In this document: in pieces, positions 1 through 8,896 of the stretch | How positions within the stretch are numbered: the first letter of the stretch is position 1 | Layout of the letters: the number at the start of each line of letters is the position of its first letter | NCBI RefSeq assembly: GCF_003943415.1 | Contig: NZ_RJPK01000001.1 | Location: 310,001-374,000 of the forward strand | DNA: 64,000 bases | Origin: Streptococcus oralis | GTDB taxonomy: Bacteria; Bacillota; Bacilli; Lactobacillales; Streptococcaceae | Direction of reading: 5' to 3' | Program-made: the position numbers and the translations under genes | Notes under the pieces: model-generated | What the model saw: the letters and a program-made list of their open reading frames with translations, nothing else | What the model was told of the DNA's origin: nothing | Database searches by the model: none

Positions 1-195
1 GATATGTCTGCCCTTGAAGGCATGATGGGACAAGGTGGTATGCCTGATATGTCAGCTCTAGGAGGAGCAGGAATGCCAGATATGAGCCAGATGTTTGGTG
101 GTGGACTCAAAGGTAAAATCGGCGAATTTGCTATGAAACAGTCTATGAAACGTATGGCCAACAAAATGAAAAAAGCTAAGAAGAAACGCAAATAA
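1..195 (+). CDS. ffh: Signal recognition particle protein Ffh, C-terminal end (partial)
   Basis: Only the last 64 codons are in the window; the reading frame is open to position 1. The product is the Met- and Gly-rich tail of the M domain (repeated GGMPDMS-type motifs) followed by a strongly basic end (KKAKKKRK). In Ffh this region binds 4.5S RNA and the signal peptides of membrane proteins and works with the receptor FtsY, whose gene is also in this window at 50472. Identification is from the M-domain tail, which is characteristic of streptococcal Ffh. Truncation is due to the window edge, not to damage. Confidence 0.9.
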   Translation, partial: DMSALEGMMGQGGMPDMSALGGAGMPDMSQMFGGGLKGKIGEFAMKQSMKRMANKMKKAKKKRK

Positions 196-224
196 AAAGG
201 GAAGCAGAAGTGCTTTCCTTTTTT
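196..224 (+). terminator. Rho-independent terminator of ffh
   Basis: A 10-bp stem with one G-T wobble (AAAGGGAAGC / GCTTTCCTTT) around a 6-nt loop, followed by a T tract, starting right after the ffh stop codon. Confidence 0.8.
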
Positions 225-277
225 ATATAAAATATGTGCTTTCTATGATTAGGCAATTTTCTTAATCGAAAAATTGA

Positions 278-1276
278 CTAAATAGAAAGAGTGATTTCAA
301 ACCCTTGCATCCATTCGGAATTTACTGTGATTTCGATTTTTAAAGCATCTGCTAATTGTTTGACCAGATAGAGGCCCATGCCTGTTGATTTTTTCCTTGT
401 ATCACCTGAATCACCTGTAAATCCTTTTTCAAAGATATGAGGGAGGTCGCAAGCTTTAACTCCGCAGCCATTATCCCTAATAATCAGACTTGTGCGCTCC
501 TTATCCTTTGACATAGAAATACTGAGTTCGGGCTTGTCAGAGCTATATTTAAGGGCATTGGCGAGAATTTGAGAGAGGATAAATTCAAAACTGCGTTGAT
601 CGGTGTAGCAGGTGCTTTGTATGTTTTCTAACTTAATCGTAAAATTCTTTTCTTTGAGCAAGGGATCAAAGTTTTCCAAAAGTTTCTGAATACACTCTTG
701 TAGGTCAAGGTCTTCAAATAGAAAATCATTTTTCTCACTTTTCACCCTGTAGTAGAATAGGATCTGCGATACATTTTCTTGGATTTGATTTCTCACATAG
801 TCCAACTTAAAAGCTGTATCCTTCGGCAACTGGTCGCTTTGATTGTCTAAAAGGAGAGAAAGAAGTGATAGAGGGAGTTTAATCTCATGTGCCCATTTTT
901 CAACATAGTCCTCATACTCGGCTAGTAATGAGTTGAGCTTTCCTATTTCAGCTTGCTTTTGATAAAGTATATCTGCCATTTTTTCAATGCTTTCTTTCTC
1001 TGAGGCACTTGATAAATGCAATAATTCCAGCTCAGTATCGACCTTGGGATTGGCTATGAAGGCTTTATAGGCAGCGGATTTTTTTCTTTCTTTTCTTATA
1101 AGTAGAAATGATAGGATGAAAAAGAGCAGGACGGTGGCTAAAATATAGAGAAGGATGAGGGCTTGAAACATTCTCACATCTGAAAGCCAAAGCAGAATTG
1201 CTGTAAATAGATCAAATGCTAAGAGAACAAGTAACCAAGGCAGATAGGCAGCTAGATATTTTAGATTAGGTTTCAT
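278..1276 (-). CDS. Bce-type intramembrane-sensing histidine kinase
   Basis: A 332-residue sensor kinase of the BceS family. Two membrane helices lie near the N terminus (about residues 10-30 and 38-60) with almost no extracellular loop between them, so it probably does not sense ligand itself but reads the transport activity of its partner ABC transporter. The phospho-acceptor His is in EKWAHEIKLPLSLL (about residue 130). The ATPase domain has an N-box (ILANALKYS), a G1 box (DNGCGV) and a G2 box (STGMGLYLVK). The start overlaps the end of the regulator gene by 11 bp, so the two are translationally coupled. It is the last gene of a four-gene minus-strand operon (ABC ATPase, permease, regulator, kinase). 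The peptide antibiotic recognised cannot be told from sequence. Confidence 0.9.
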   Translation of the reverse strand: MKPNLKYLAAYLPWLLVLLAFDLFTAILLWLSDVRMFQALILLYILATVLLFFILSFLLIRKERKKSAAYKAFIANPKVDTELELLHLSSASEKESIEKMADILYQKQAEIGKLNSLLAEYEDYVEKWAHEIKLPLSLLSLLLDNQSDQLPKDTAFKLDYVRNQIQENVSQILFYYRVKSEKNDFLFEDLDLQECIQKLLENFDPLLKEKNFTIKLENIQSTCYTDQRSFEFILSQILANALKYSSDKPELSISMSKDKERTSLIIRDNGCGVKACDLPHIFEKGFTGDSGDTRKKSTGMGLYLVKQLADALKIEITVNSEWMQGFEITLSI

Positions 1277-1949
1277 CTGGACTTACCTCTTCTAGCTTGT
1301 AACCAATACCTCTGACGGACTTAACTTGAAGGGCAATACCAGCCTGTTTCATCACCTTTTTCAGCCTTGCAATATTTACTTGTAGGGCATTTTCATCGAT
1401 GAACTCAGTTGTATTCCACAGTTTCATGCTTAGTTCTTCTTTTGTGACGACAGAATCAGTTGCCACTAATAAGGTTTCTAACAATTTCCCTTGATTTTGG
1501 GGTAGTAAAATCGAATGTCCGTTGATATAAAGGGTATAGGTCTGTCTATCCAGCAGAAAATTATCTTTTTCAAGTAGATTTTGTCTGCCTTCATAGCGTT
1601 TCAAGATATTTTCTATACGTGCCAAGAATCTTTCTTTTTTGAAAGGTTTTGTTAGGTACTCATCTGCCCCTAATTTTAGGGCGTAGATCTCATCTTTTAG
1701 TTGTTCACGGGAGGTGAGAACCAATATAGGCACAGAGCATTTTGACTTGAGATTTTTACAAATTTGAAAACCTGTTTCTCCTGGCAAATTCAAATCCAGT
1801 ATGATTAGATCTGTATCGTATTGCAGCACTTGCTGGCTTGTTTCTTTGAAGTCAGTCAACTTATCAACTTGATAACCTGCTTTCTCTAACAAGATAACAA
1901 TTTCATCTCGAATCAAGGCTTCATCTTCAATTACCAGAATATGCTTCAT
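1266..1949 (-). CDS. OmpR-family response regulator (BceR type)
   Basis: A 227-residue two-domain regulator. The receiver domain (1-120) has the acidic pair in IEDEALI, the phospho-acceptor Asp in DLIILDLNLPG (about residue 53) and the conserved Lys in YLTKPF. The C-terminal winged-helix domain (about 130-222) ends with VRGIGYKL, typical of OmpR-family DNA binding. It lies between the Bce-type permease and kinase genes and overlaps the kinase start. Its likely target is the promoter of this same operon, where an inverted repeat sits upstream of the -10 box (see 4829-4874). Confidence 0.92.
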   Translation of the reverse strand: MKHILVIEDEALIRDEIVILLEKAGYQVDKLTDFKETSQQVLQYDTDLIILDLNLPGETGFQICKNLKSKCSVPILVLTSREQLKDEIYALKLGADEYLTKPFKKERFLARIENILKRYEGRQNLLEKDNFLLDRQTYTLYINGHSILLPQNQGKLLETLLVATDSVVTKEELSMKLWNTTEFIDENALQVNIARLKKVMKQAGIALQVKSVRGIGYKLEEVSPDET

Positions 1950-1981
1950 ATCGGTTCCTCCTTTTTCTAATTTATTCTACC

Positions 1982-4036
1982 TTATTCATCTCTTTTGGGT
2001 TCCATTAAGGACAATAAGTACTTGTTGCTATTTTTCTTTACAATTCTGATATAGATGACTTCAAAGCCTGCTAAGAGCAGTACTATCAGCATGGCTGTGA
2101 TAAATTTCTGTCCCATGACCATTCTTGCACTAGCTGGTACTATTCCTGTGAGGAGGGAGCTCACTCCAAAGCTACTACTGATAAGTGCAAGGGCTATTGG
2201 CAGACCGAAATACCAATTGATTTGCTTTTCTGACGATTTACAAAGAGTTTCGTAGTTGGCTCCAAGATGGATCAAGGTTTGGTATCGTCTGTAGGATTGT
2301 CTCTGACCCATCAAAAATTGAACGCCAATGATTGTATTTGCCACAACAAGGAAGATGATAGCTAGATAGATAGTGATATAGCTGGCAGAGATAATGTAAA
2401 ATAGTTGTCTTCCCATATTTTGTATATAGCTTTCATAGCCAAGAGAGGTTTGATTTAGCTTTTCATTGGTATCTGAGATAGCTCTCATCAAGCCTTTTTC
2501 CTTGACCAGCTCAGGAGCCAAGATACCGCTGACATAGTTCGAATAGTGACCATCTGTATAGCTCATAAAGGTCTCATCTGGGACTATGAGGGCAACAGAG
2601 AGGGTGATCTCACGATCCGTTACGATTGGCAAAGACTCCACCTCTCCAATCAATTTTACATCATTTTCCATGACTTTGATTTGAGGCTTTGTCTTTAGGA
2701 CAGAGTTGACGAGACTTTCATCTGGCAGAAAATCTTTCCCCATATACAAATATGCTTCCTTACTAGTTAATTCTAGAGGAGGGAGATTGGCAGCCTTTCT
2801 AAGTTCATTGTATTCGGAAACAGGCATGAGGTGGGAATTAGTAGACTGTTTAAATTTATGGAGCAAAATTTCCTTGTTCTTGCTGTCTTTTTGCTTTTTC
2901 AACTCCTTGATGACCTCTTCGAAGGACACGGACTTGTGTTCTTTAGGTGTGCCTACTTTGATTTGCAGAATCTTTGAAAACTGTGATACTAGTCCGGCAT
3001 CTTCAAGCTCTTTTTTAACTGCATTTACATCAAGATTTTCATCTGTTTCCTGCTTGCTATCTCTAAATGTATAATCCAATACGTGGGTTTGATTGCCTGA
3101 ATTGCCACTTGCAATAGCAACACCTGCTCCAAAGAGGCACAAGGCAGAGAAGATTAAGAGGGAGCAGACAGCCAGTATAGTTGAGCGCTGGATAACTAAT
3201 TCCTGAATCTGTCTAAAATTATAGGCATGAAGTTTTCGATTGTTTCCAAGTTTGACCAAAAAGTCTATAAATAAACGCATACCAAAGAAGAGTAGGATAG
3301 TTCCCAGAGTTCCTAAGAGAACGGTGATGCCCATGGTTATGACACTCTCCCAAGCTCGTCCACTCATACCCATGTAATAGGCTGTTCCTAGAAGCAAAAT
3401 TCCGAGGACAGAAGCAAGAAGGTACACACCCTTTGGGAGTAGTTTTTTCATCCCAGAAGGAGAATAGGATAGCAGGTTTCCGATTTCCTTATTGGCCGTC
3501 TTTGCACTTAAAAGGACAAAGACAGCTAATTTGACGGCTAGGAAGCCGATGACTGTATAGAGTAGAGCTGTAGTAGATAGAGAAAATTGATGCTCAATAA
3601 TCCCTAGCCCCACAATTTTAGCGGTTATTAGGCTAATCAGTTCTGAAATTAAGATGGAAATAGGAAGGCCTATTCCAAGGGCAAGGACACTATTTCTCAA
3701 ATCCTCGAGCAGAAGTAGCAAGAACAGTTTGCTTCTTCGCATTCCCAGTGTGAGATAGACACCAAATTCATGTTTTCTCCTTTCCATCTGCATACTGCTT
3801 GCGAAGTAGACTAGAAAAAAGAGAATAAAGAGTGTTGCTACATAAAGAATGGGAATCATGCTAAAAAGTTTATCTACAGCATGACTCTCTATTTGTTTTA
3901 GAAATACCATCACATCTTGATGAGACAAAGAAAGGATGATGTAAAAGGAGATGATAGAAAGAACCATGGAACTGAAATACAAGCCATTATTCTTTCGATC
4001 CCTCTTGCTGTTTCTTGAAATTAATTTAGAAAACAT
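1982..4036 (-). CDS. Bce-type ABC transporter permease (FtsX/MacB fold)
   Basis: A large permease of about 684 residues with the BceB arrangement: N-terminal membrane helices (first at about 20-45), further paired helices to about residue 310, a soluble extracellular domain of about 220 residues (about 315-540), and three C-terminal helices. An early MERRKHEFGVYLTLGMRR segment is typical of FtsX-like permeases. I place the start at the ATG at 4036, the fourth codon of the longest frame, because GGAGG lies 8 bases before it and only 2 bases before the alternative ATG. It overlaps the 3' end of the ATPase gene. The predicted role is removal of cell-wall-active peptides from their lipid target and signalling of that event to the kinase. 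Confidence 0.9.
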   Translation of the reverse strand: MFSKLISRNSKRDRKNNGLYFSSMVLSIISFYIILSLSHQDVMVFLKQIESHAVDKLFSMIPILYVATLFILFFLVYFASSMQMERRKHEFGVYLTLGMRRSKLFLLLLLEDLRNSVLALGIGLPISILISELISLITAKIVGLGIIEHQFSLSTTALLYTVIGFLAVKLAVFVLLSAKTANKEIGNLLSYSPSGMKKLLPKGVYLLASVLGILLLGTAYYMGMSGRAWESVITMGITVLLGTLGTILLFFGMRLFIDFLVKLGNNRKLHAYNFRQIQELVIQRSTILAVCSLLIFSALCLFGAGVAIASGNSGNQTHVLDYTFRDSKQETDENLDVNAVKKELEDAGLVSQFSKILQIKVGTPKEHKSVSFEEVIKELKKQKDSKNKEILLHKFKQSTNSHLMPVSEYNELRKAANLPPLELTSKEAYLYMGKDFLPDESLVNSVLKTKPQIKVMENDVKLIGEVESLPIVTDREITLSVALIVPDETFMSYTDGHYSNYVSGILAPELVKEKGLMRAISDTNEKLNQTSLGYESYIQNMGRQLFYIISASYITIYLAIIFLVVANTIIGVQFLMGQRQSYRRYQTLIHLGANYETLCKSSEKQINWYFGLPIALALISSSFGVSSLLTGIVPASARMVMGQKFITAMLIVLLLAGFEVIYIRIVKKNSNKYLLSLMEPKRDE

Positions 4037-4799
4037 TGCCATCACCTCCAGCCAGCGTAGCCATGACCTTTAGTATTCTGTGGTAAAAATCTTCCTGACT
4101 CTCTCTTGGATAATCGCGTCGGATTTCATGGAATAGTTTTCCATCTTGGATAAACAAGATGCGGTTGCAAAAGCTGGCAGCGATGGAATCGTGAGTCACC
4201 ATAAGAATGGTGGTCTCTTCCAATTGATTCATTTCAGCTAATTTTTGCATCAAAATGGTCGCATTTTTTGAATCCAAAGCTCCTGTGGGCTCATCTGCAA
4301 ATACAATCTTAGGGTCTAAAATCAAAGCACGCGCAGCAGCCACCCTTTGCCGTTGACCACCTGATAATTGAGAAGGGAACTTATCCAGAAGTTCAGAAAT
4401 ATCCAGATATTGGGAAAGTAATTCTAACCGAACCTTGCTTTCGTTGGCATCTACCTTGTGCAAAGACAAGGGAAGTAAAATATTTTCTTTGGCTGTCAGA
4501 TTGTCCAAAAGCTCAAAATTCTGAAAGAGGTAGCCGATTTCCTTACCACGATAATCAGCTAACTGACTACCTTTTAACTGACCTAAGTCCTTTTCTTGCA
4601 TTTGAATGGACCCGTCAGTTGGCTTGATGATAGTGGCGAGACAGTTAAGAAGGGTTGTTTTCCCAGATCCACTACTCCCCATAATCCCTAAGAACTCACC
4701 TTTGACAACTTGAAAAGATATACCGTTCAAGGCCTTGGTGATATTCGGCTCTTTTCCATAATGCTTTTTTAATGATTCTACTCGTAAAATTGTTTCCAT
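4026..4799 (-). CDS. Bce-type ABC transporter ATP-binding protein
   Basis: A 257-residue ATPase of the MacB/LolD/BceA group. It has Walker A (GSSGSGKTTLLN), Q-loop (YLFQNFELL), signature (LSGGQRQR) and Walker B (KIVFADEPTGALD), followed by the switch His (MVTHD). The longest open frame begins five codons earlier at 4814, but that ATG is part of a GGAGGTG ribosome binding site 8 bases before the second ATG, so 4799 is the better start. First gene of the transporter / two-component operon; the end overlaps the permease start. It energises the adjacent permease. Confidence 0.93.
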   Translation of the reverse strand: METILRVESLKKHYGKEPNITKALNGISFQVVKGEFLGIMGSSGSGKTTLLNCLATIIKPTDGSIQMQEKDLGQLKGSQLADYRGKEIGYLFQNFELLDNLTAKENILLPLSLHKVDANESKVRLELLSQYLDISELLDKFPSQLSGGQRQRVAAARALILDPKIVFADEPTGALDSKNATILMQKLAEMNQLEETTILMVTHDSIAASFCNRILFIQDGKLFHEIRRDYPRESQEDFYHRILKVMATLAGGDGNVF

Positions 4800-4828
4800 G
4801 TGAAACACCTCCATCTTTTGTTACTTTC

Positions 4829-4874
4829 ATTATAGTATGAATCAGAGTAGAATAACACTTACGGATGATGTAAG
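4829..4874 (-). promoter_or_regulatory. Promoter and candidate BceR operator of the Bce operon
   Basis: On the minus strand a TATAAT -10 box lies at 4834-4829, about 30 bases before the ATPase start. Upstream of the expected -35 position is an inverted repeat CTTAC-N7-GTAAG at 4858-4874. Response regulators of Bce modules bind short inverted repeats containing TTAC/GTAA just upstream of the -35 region, so this is a reasonable operator. The box and repeat are visible; the binding is inferred. Confidence 0.55.
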
Positions 4875-5309
4875 AAATCTTTATCGCTGACTTTTATAGT
4901 CAGGTTATTGGACTTGTACTTATTATATTATATCATGGTTTTAGGGATTTAAAAAGGGAGTCTCGGAAGATACTCCAATTTAAAAGCAAATGCTATGAGA
5001 GAAGAAGTAACCAGAATGGCTGGAAAAGTAGTGGTGAGTGATAATAATATCAGAAAGAGTAAATTTAATTACAATCAGTATATTAAAAAGATTCGATCTA
5101 AAGTTTTGTCTGACTAATGAGGTCGATCTGATTAAACTTTTGATTCCTAATAATTCAAAAAATGTTGAAATAGAAATTTCATTTTCTCCCTTTCAAATCT
5201 AAAAAGTTGAGATTTTGATATAGAATCAGCTATAGCATGCTTAAAGAATATTCGATTAATTTTCTAAAATATCGAAAAGCTCTCTGTAATGTTTCACAAT
5301 TTAGTCCCC
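4875..5309. other. AT-rich intergenic stretch without a recognised gene
   Basis: About 435 bases between the Bce promoter and the methyltransferase gene. The only frame of note is a 40-codon ORF on the plus strand at 4995-5117, rich in Lys, Arg and Asn and without a clear ribosome binding site. It may be a remnant. No repeat element or RNA gene was recognised. Confidence 0.4.
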
Positions 5310-6083
5310 TTAATTTTCTTTTCGAGCTATAAACATGCCATATTCTTTAGGAATGACTAACACACCATTATTAAACTCCCTTTCCAATCTTTTACGAATA
5401 ATTCCCTCTTCTAGTGAACCTATTTCTGAAATTCCTTTCAAGGATTGAATATATTGAACTAGATCGTCTATACTTGTTACCTGTAGCTCGTCATCATAAA
5501 TTAATTTTTCCACAGTGTCAAAATGCCTATTTAAATAAGTCTTTCCATTTTGTAAAGTAAAAGTTTTATTTTCTAAATCTTGAACAACCTCATCTTTAAA
5601 TAAGCTTGCCAAATAATCTACAACCCCATTTTCACCAAATGTAGCACAATAAAAAATGCCCCCGTTTTTTAAAACTCTATTCACTTCAGAGAGAGCTTTA
5701 GGAATGTCATTTACATGATGTAGAAGCATATTAGCAATAACAATATCAAACGTTTCTTTCTCAAAAGAAACATTTTGGATATCCATTATTTCATAATTGA
5801 CATTGTCTCTATTTCCAATCACTGCCCTAGTAGTTTCTACCATGTCACTAGAAAAATCCGTAATTACCAATTGCTTCATCTTGTTTATAGAATCAAGATT
5901 ACTTTTCCACAGTTCTCCTGTGCCGCATCCCAATTCTAGAACGTTAATTTCATCGGTAATTTGGTAGTTAGAAAAAATCCAATTATTAAAGCCCAATTTA
6001 TTTTTTGAATACTTCTTATGTAGTTTTACTCTAATGTCAAGATTATCTTGTTTTGCATATTGTTCAATTACTCTATTAATCAT
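5310..6083 (-). CDS. Class I SAM-dependent methyltransferase
   Basis: A 257-residue protein with a Rossmann methyltransferase core: motif I VLELGCGTGEL (about residues 48-58), the acidic end of strand 2 (VITDFSSDM), and motif IV (FDIVIANMLLHHV) with the following VNRVLKNGGIFY. It resembles the Methyltransf_11 / UbiE-like group. The substrate cannot be assigned. It stands alone on the minus strand, with AT-rich flanks on both sides, so it may be a strain-variable gene. RBS GGAGG precedes the ATG. Confidence 0.85.
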   Translation of the reverse strand: MINRVIEQYAKQDNLDIRVKLHKKYSKNKLGFNNWIFSNYQITDEINVLELGCGTGELWKSNLDSINKMKQLVITDFSSDMVETTRAVIGNRDNVNYEIMDIQNVSFEKETFDIVIANMLLHHVNDIPKALSEVNRVLKNGGIFYCATFGENGVVDYLASLFKDEVVQDLENKTFTLQNGKTYLNRHFDTVEKLIYDDELQVTSIDDLVQYIQSLKGISEIGSLEEGIIRKRLEREFNNGVLVIPKEYGMFIARKEN

Positions 6084-6357
6084 TTTAAATTACCTCCACT
6101 TTATAATTTGACATTATATCACAAAAATAAAGGTAGCGTAAAATAAGTTGTATAAATACAAAAAGGAATAAATCAGTTATAGTAGAGTTGCAACACATTA
6201 CTAGAAAGAGATTCATTACTATAACTCAGTTTACCACATATTCTCCAACGTATAAAAGCTGAGTATAGTTTAGAGGAAGAATTTTAGTATTTGTTGTTAA
6301 AGCAAAATAAAAAGCCTTAGAAATATTGATTTCTAGGGCTTTTTTAGCTCATTAACT
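6084..6357. other. Intergenic region with the guaA terminator
   Basis: No gene is visible. It holds the upstream region of the methyltransferase gene and, at 6309-6343, the terminator of guaA. Confidence 0.5.
6309..6343 (-). terminator. Rho-independent terminator of guaA
   Basis: Read on the minus strand, AAAAGCCCTAGAAAT pairs with ATTTCTAAGGCTTTTT (one mismatch) around a short loop and ends in a T run, just after the guaA stop codon. Confidence 0.8.
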
Positions 6358-7920
6358 CTATTCCCACTCAACGGTTGCAGGTGGTTTACTTGTGATATCG
6401 TAGACGATACGGTTAACGTGGTCGACTTCATTAACGATACGAACAGAGATTTTTTGAAGGACTTCCCAAGGAATTTTGGCAAAGTCAGCAGTCATACCAT
6501 CGATAGAGGTGATAGCACGAATGGCAATTGTATAGTCATATGTACGACCATCACCCATAACACCGACTGAACGAACGCCTGTGTTGACAGTGAAGTATTG
6601 CCAGATATCACGGTCAAGTCCTGCTTTAGCGATTTCTTCACGAAGGATTGCGTCTGATTCACGGACTGTTTCAAGTTTTTCTTCAGTGATTTCACCCATG
6701 ACACGGATAGCAAGTCCTGGTCCAGGGAATGGTTGACGCCATACGATGTGGTCTGGCATACCAAGCTCCGTTCCGAGAGCGCGAACTTCATCCTTATAAA
6801 GGGTGTTGAGTGGCTCGATAAGTTCGAACTGCATGTCTTCTGGAAGACCACCTACGTTGTGGTGTGACTTGATGGTTTGAGCTGTATCAGTTCCAGACTC
6901 AATCACGTCAGTGTAAAGTGTTCCTTGGGCAAGGAATTTCACATCTTTGAGCTTGCTTGCTTCATCATCAAAGACATAAACAAACTCGTTACCGATGATT
7001 TTCCGTTTTTGCTCTGGATCAGATACGCCTGCAAGTTTATCAAGGAAACGTTTAGCAGCATCTGCTTTGACGATGTTCAAACCAAACTTACCACCAAGCA
7101 TCTCCATAACTTGGTCTGCTTCCCCTTTACGGAGAAGACCGTGGTCTACAAAGATACAGATCAATTGATCGCCGATTGCTTTCTGAAGAAGAACGCCAAC
7201 GACAGAAGAGTCAACACCACCAGATAGACCGAGAAGGACACGTTTATCACCGACTGTCTCACGGATTTTCTTGATCTGCATGTCGATGAAGTTGTCCATT
7301 GACCAGTCACCCTTAGCTTTACAGATGTTAAGGGCAAAGTTGCGAAGGATATCATTTCCATAGACAGAATGGCGAACCTCTGGGTGGAATTGGATACCAT
7401 AGATGTGCTTATCAGGGTTTTCAATAGCTGCATAAGGACAGTCAGCGGAAGTTCCTGTACGGACAAAGTCAGCAGGGATTTCAGTAACCGCATCACCGTG
7501 GCTCATCAGAACAATCTGTTCTTCAGGAGTCCCTTCAAAGAGGGCAGAAGTGGTATGAGTAAGTGGGGATTGACCATACTCGCGGTTTCCAGCATCACCT
7601 GCTGGGACAACCTTACCTCCAAGTTTGTGAGTAAGAAGTTGCATACCATAGCAAATTCCCAAAATTGGAATCCCAAGTTCAAAAATTTCTGGGTCAATAT
7701 CAAATGAACCCTCTTCATAAACAGAATTTGGTCCACCTGAGAGAATGATTCCTACAGGGTTAATGGCACGAACCTCTGCAGCTGAAATTTTATGGCTTTT
7801 TAACTCTGAAAAAACACCAATTTCACGGATACGGCGTGAAATTAGCTGGTTGTATTGGCTACCATAGTCCAGTACGATGATTTTTTCGACATCTTGCAAA
7901 TCAGTTGAAATGTTGCTCAT
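6358..7920 (-). CDS. guaA: GMP synthase (glutamine-hydrolysing)
   Basis: A full-length 520-residue GuaA that converts XMP to GMP with ATP and glutamine in the cytoplasm. The N-terminal class I glutamine amidotransferase has its nucleophile Cys in GICYGMQL (about residue 86) and the His/Glu pair in GIQFHPEV. The ATP-pyrophosphatase domain has the P-loop [10 protein letters not shown] (about residue 230). The C-terminal dimerisation domain ends with the family signature KPPATVEWE. It is divergent from the GntR-family gene at 8061, the usual arrangement in streptococci. RBS AAAGGAAAAAG lies before the ATG. No guanine riboswitch was recognised in the short leader. Confidence 0.98.
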   Translation of the reverse strand: MSNISTDLQDVEKIIVLDYGSQYNQLISRRIREIGVFSELKSHKISAAEVRAINPVGIILSGGPNSVYEEGSFDIDPEIFELGIPILGICYGMQLLTHKLGGKVVPAGDAGNREYGQSPLTHTTSALFEGTPEEQIVLMSHGDAVTEIPADFVRTGTSADCPYAAIENPDKHIYGIQFHPEVRHSVYGNDILRNFALNICKAKGDWSMDNFIDMQIKKIRETVGDKRVLLGLSGGVDSSVVGVLLQKAIGDQLICIFVDHGLLRKGEADQVMEMLGGKFGLNIVKADAAKRFLDKLAGVSDPEQKRKIIGNEFVYVFDDEASKLKDVKFLAQGTLYTDVIESGTDTAQTIKSHHNVGGLPEDMQFELIEPLNTLYKDEVRALGTELGMPDHIVWRQPFPGPGLAIRVMGEITEEKLETVRESDAILREEIAKAGLDRDIWQYFTVNTGVRSVGVMGDGRTYDYTIAIRAITSIDGMTADFAKIPWEVLQKISVRIVNEVDHVNRIVYDITSKPPATVEWE

Positions 7921-8001
7921 CTTTTTCCTTTCTCAAAAGAAATATCTTTTTCAATATTTTATCACAAATGAGGGCGAATTACCAACTAAACAAGGCAAAG
8001 T

Positions 8002-8031
8002 TTGACTTTTTCTAATTAAATACGGTACAAT
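8002..8031 (+). promoter_or_regulatory. Promoter of the gntR-family gene
   Basis: TTGACT (8002-8007) and TACAAT (8026-8031) are separated by 18 bases, 30 bases before the regulator start. Confidence 0.7.
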
Positions 8032-8060
8032 AGAGAAAATAGAGAAAAGAAGTGAAAAGC

Positions 8061-8759
8061 ATGTTACCAGCTTATATGAAAATCCACGATCAGATAAAAA
8101 AAGATATCGACGAGCATTGTTGGAAGATAGGAGAAAGGCTTCCAAGTGAACGGGATCTTGCAGACCAGTTTCAAGTTAGTCGGATGACCTTGCGACAAGC
8201 CATCTCTCTCTTGGTTGAGGAGGGAGTTTTGGAGCGTCGTGTAGGAAGCGGAACCTTTGTTTCTAGCACTCGAGTTCAAGAAAAAATGCGTGGAACCACT
8301 AGTTTTACGGAGATTGTCAAAGCCCAAGGAAAGGTTCCTTCTAGTCAGCTGATTTCTTATAGGAGAACCATTCCCAACGAGCAGGAAGTGGCAAAGCTGG
8401 GTATCTCACCAACTGAAAATATCATCCGTATGGAACGAGTGCGTTACGCTGATCAAGTTCCGCTTGTTTATGAAGTGGCTTCTATCCCCGAAAAGTTTAT
8501 TAAGAATTTTAAAAAAGAAGAAGTAACCAGTCATTTCTTTCAGACCTTGCAAGAACATGATTACCGAATTGGAAAATCCCAACAGACCATTTATGCGAGA
8601 TTGGCTAAGGAAAAGATTGCCCATTACTTAGGAATCGAAAAAGGACATGCCATTTTAGCCTTGACTCAGGTCTCTTATCTTGAAGATGGGACGGCTTTTG
8701 AATATGTAAAGAGTCAATACGTGGGTGAACGCTTTGAGTTTTATCTTGAAAATAACTAG
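8061..8759 (+). CDS. GntR/HutC-family transcriptional regulator
   Basis: A 232-residue regulator. The N-terminal GntR winged helix (about 5-70) contains LPSERDLADQFQVSRMTLRQAI and ends in RRVGSGTFV. The C-terminal UTRA effector domain (about 90-230) includes IIRMERVRYADQVPLVYE and ends with FEYVKSQYVGERFEF. An upstream in-frame GTG exists at 8052, but AGAAG is better spaced for the ATG at 8061. The effector is unknown; the domain type often binds sugars or amino-acid derivatives. It is divergently paired with guaA, but control of guaA cannot be shown from sequence. Confidence 0.88.
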   Translation: MLPAYMKIHDQIKKDIDEHCWKIGERLPSERDLADQFQVSRMTLRQAISLLVEEGVLERRVGSGTFVSSTRVQEKMRGTTSFTEIVKAQGKVPSSQLISYRRTIPNEQEVAKLGISPTENIIRMERVRYADQVPLVYEVASIPEKFIKNFKKEEVTSHFFQTLQEHDYRIGKSQQTIYARLAKEKIAHYLGIEKGHAILALTQVSYLEDGTAFEYVKSQYVGERFEFYLENN

Positions 8760-8780
8760 TCTCAGAAGACTAGTTTTTAG
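8754..8780 (+). terminator. Rho-independent terminator of the gntR-family gene
   Basis: A perfect 9-bp stem, AACTAGTCT / AGACTAGTT, with a 4-base loop and a T run. The left arm includes the stop codon. Confidence 0.85.
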
Positions 8781-8896
8781 TTTTTAAAAAAGATTAGAAT
8801 TGTCAAAACAATCTGTCTAGACTTGATTTTATCCATTATTTACTATAAAATGGGAAGGAAAAACGTCAAACTTTTATATTGCAAATAGGAGAAAAA

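Noticed and set aside
4995..5117. 40-codon plus-strand ORF upstream of the Bce operon
   Set aside because: No ribosome binding site, no recognisable family; not listed as a gene.
6492..7736. Several open frames of 70-120 codons inside guaA on both strands
   Set aside because: They are shadows of the guaA frame; none has a ribosome binding site or a recognisable domain.
7921..8001. Purine riboswitch before guaA
   Set aside because: The leader is short and I see no aptamer-like pairing pattern.
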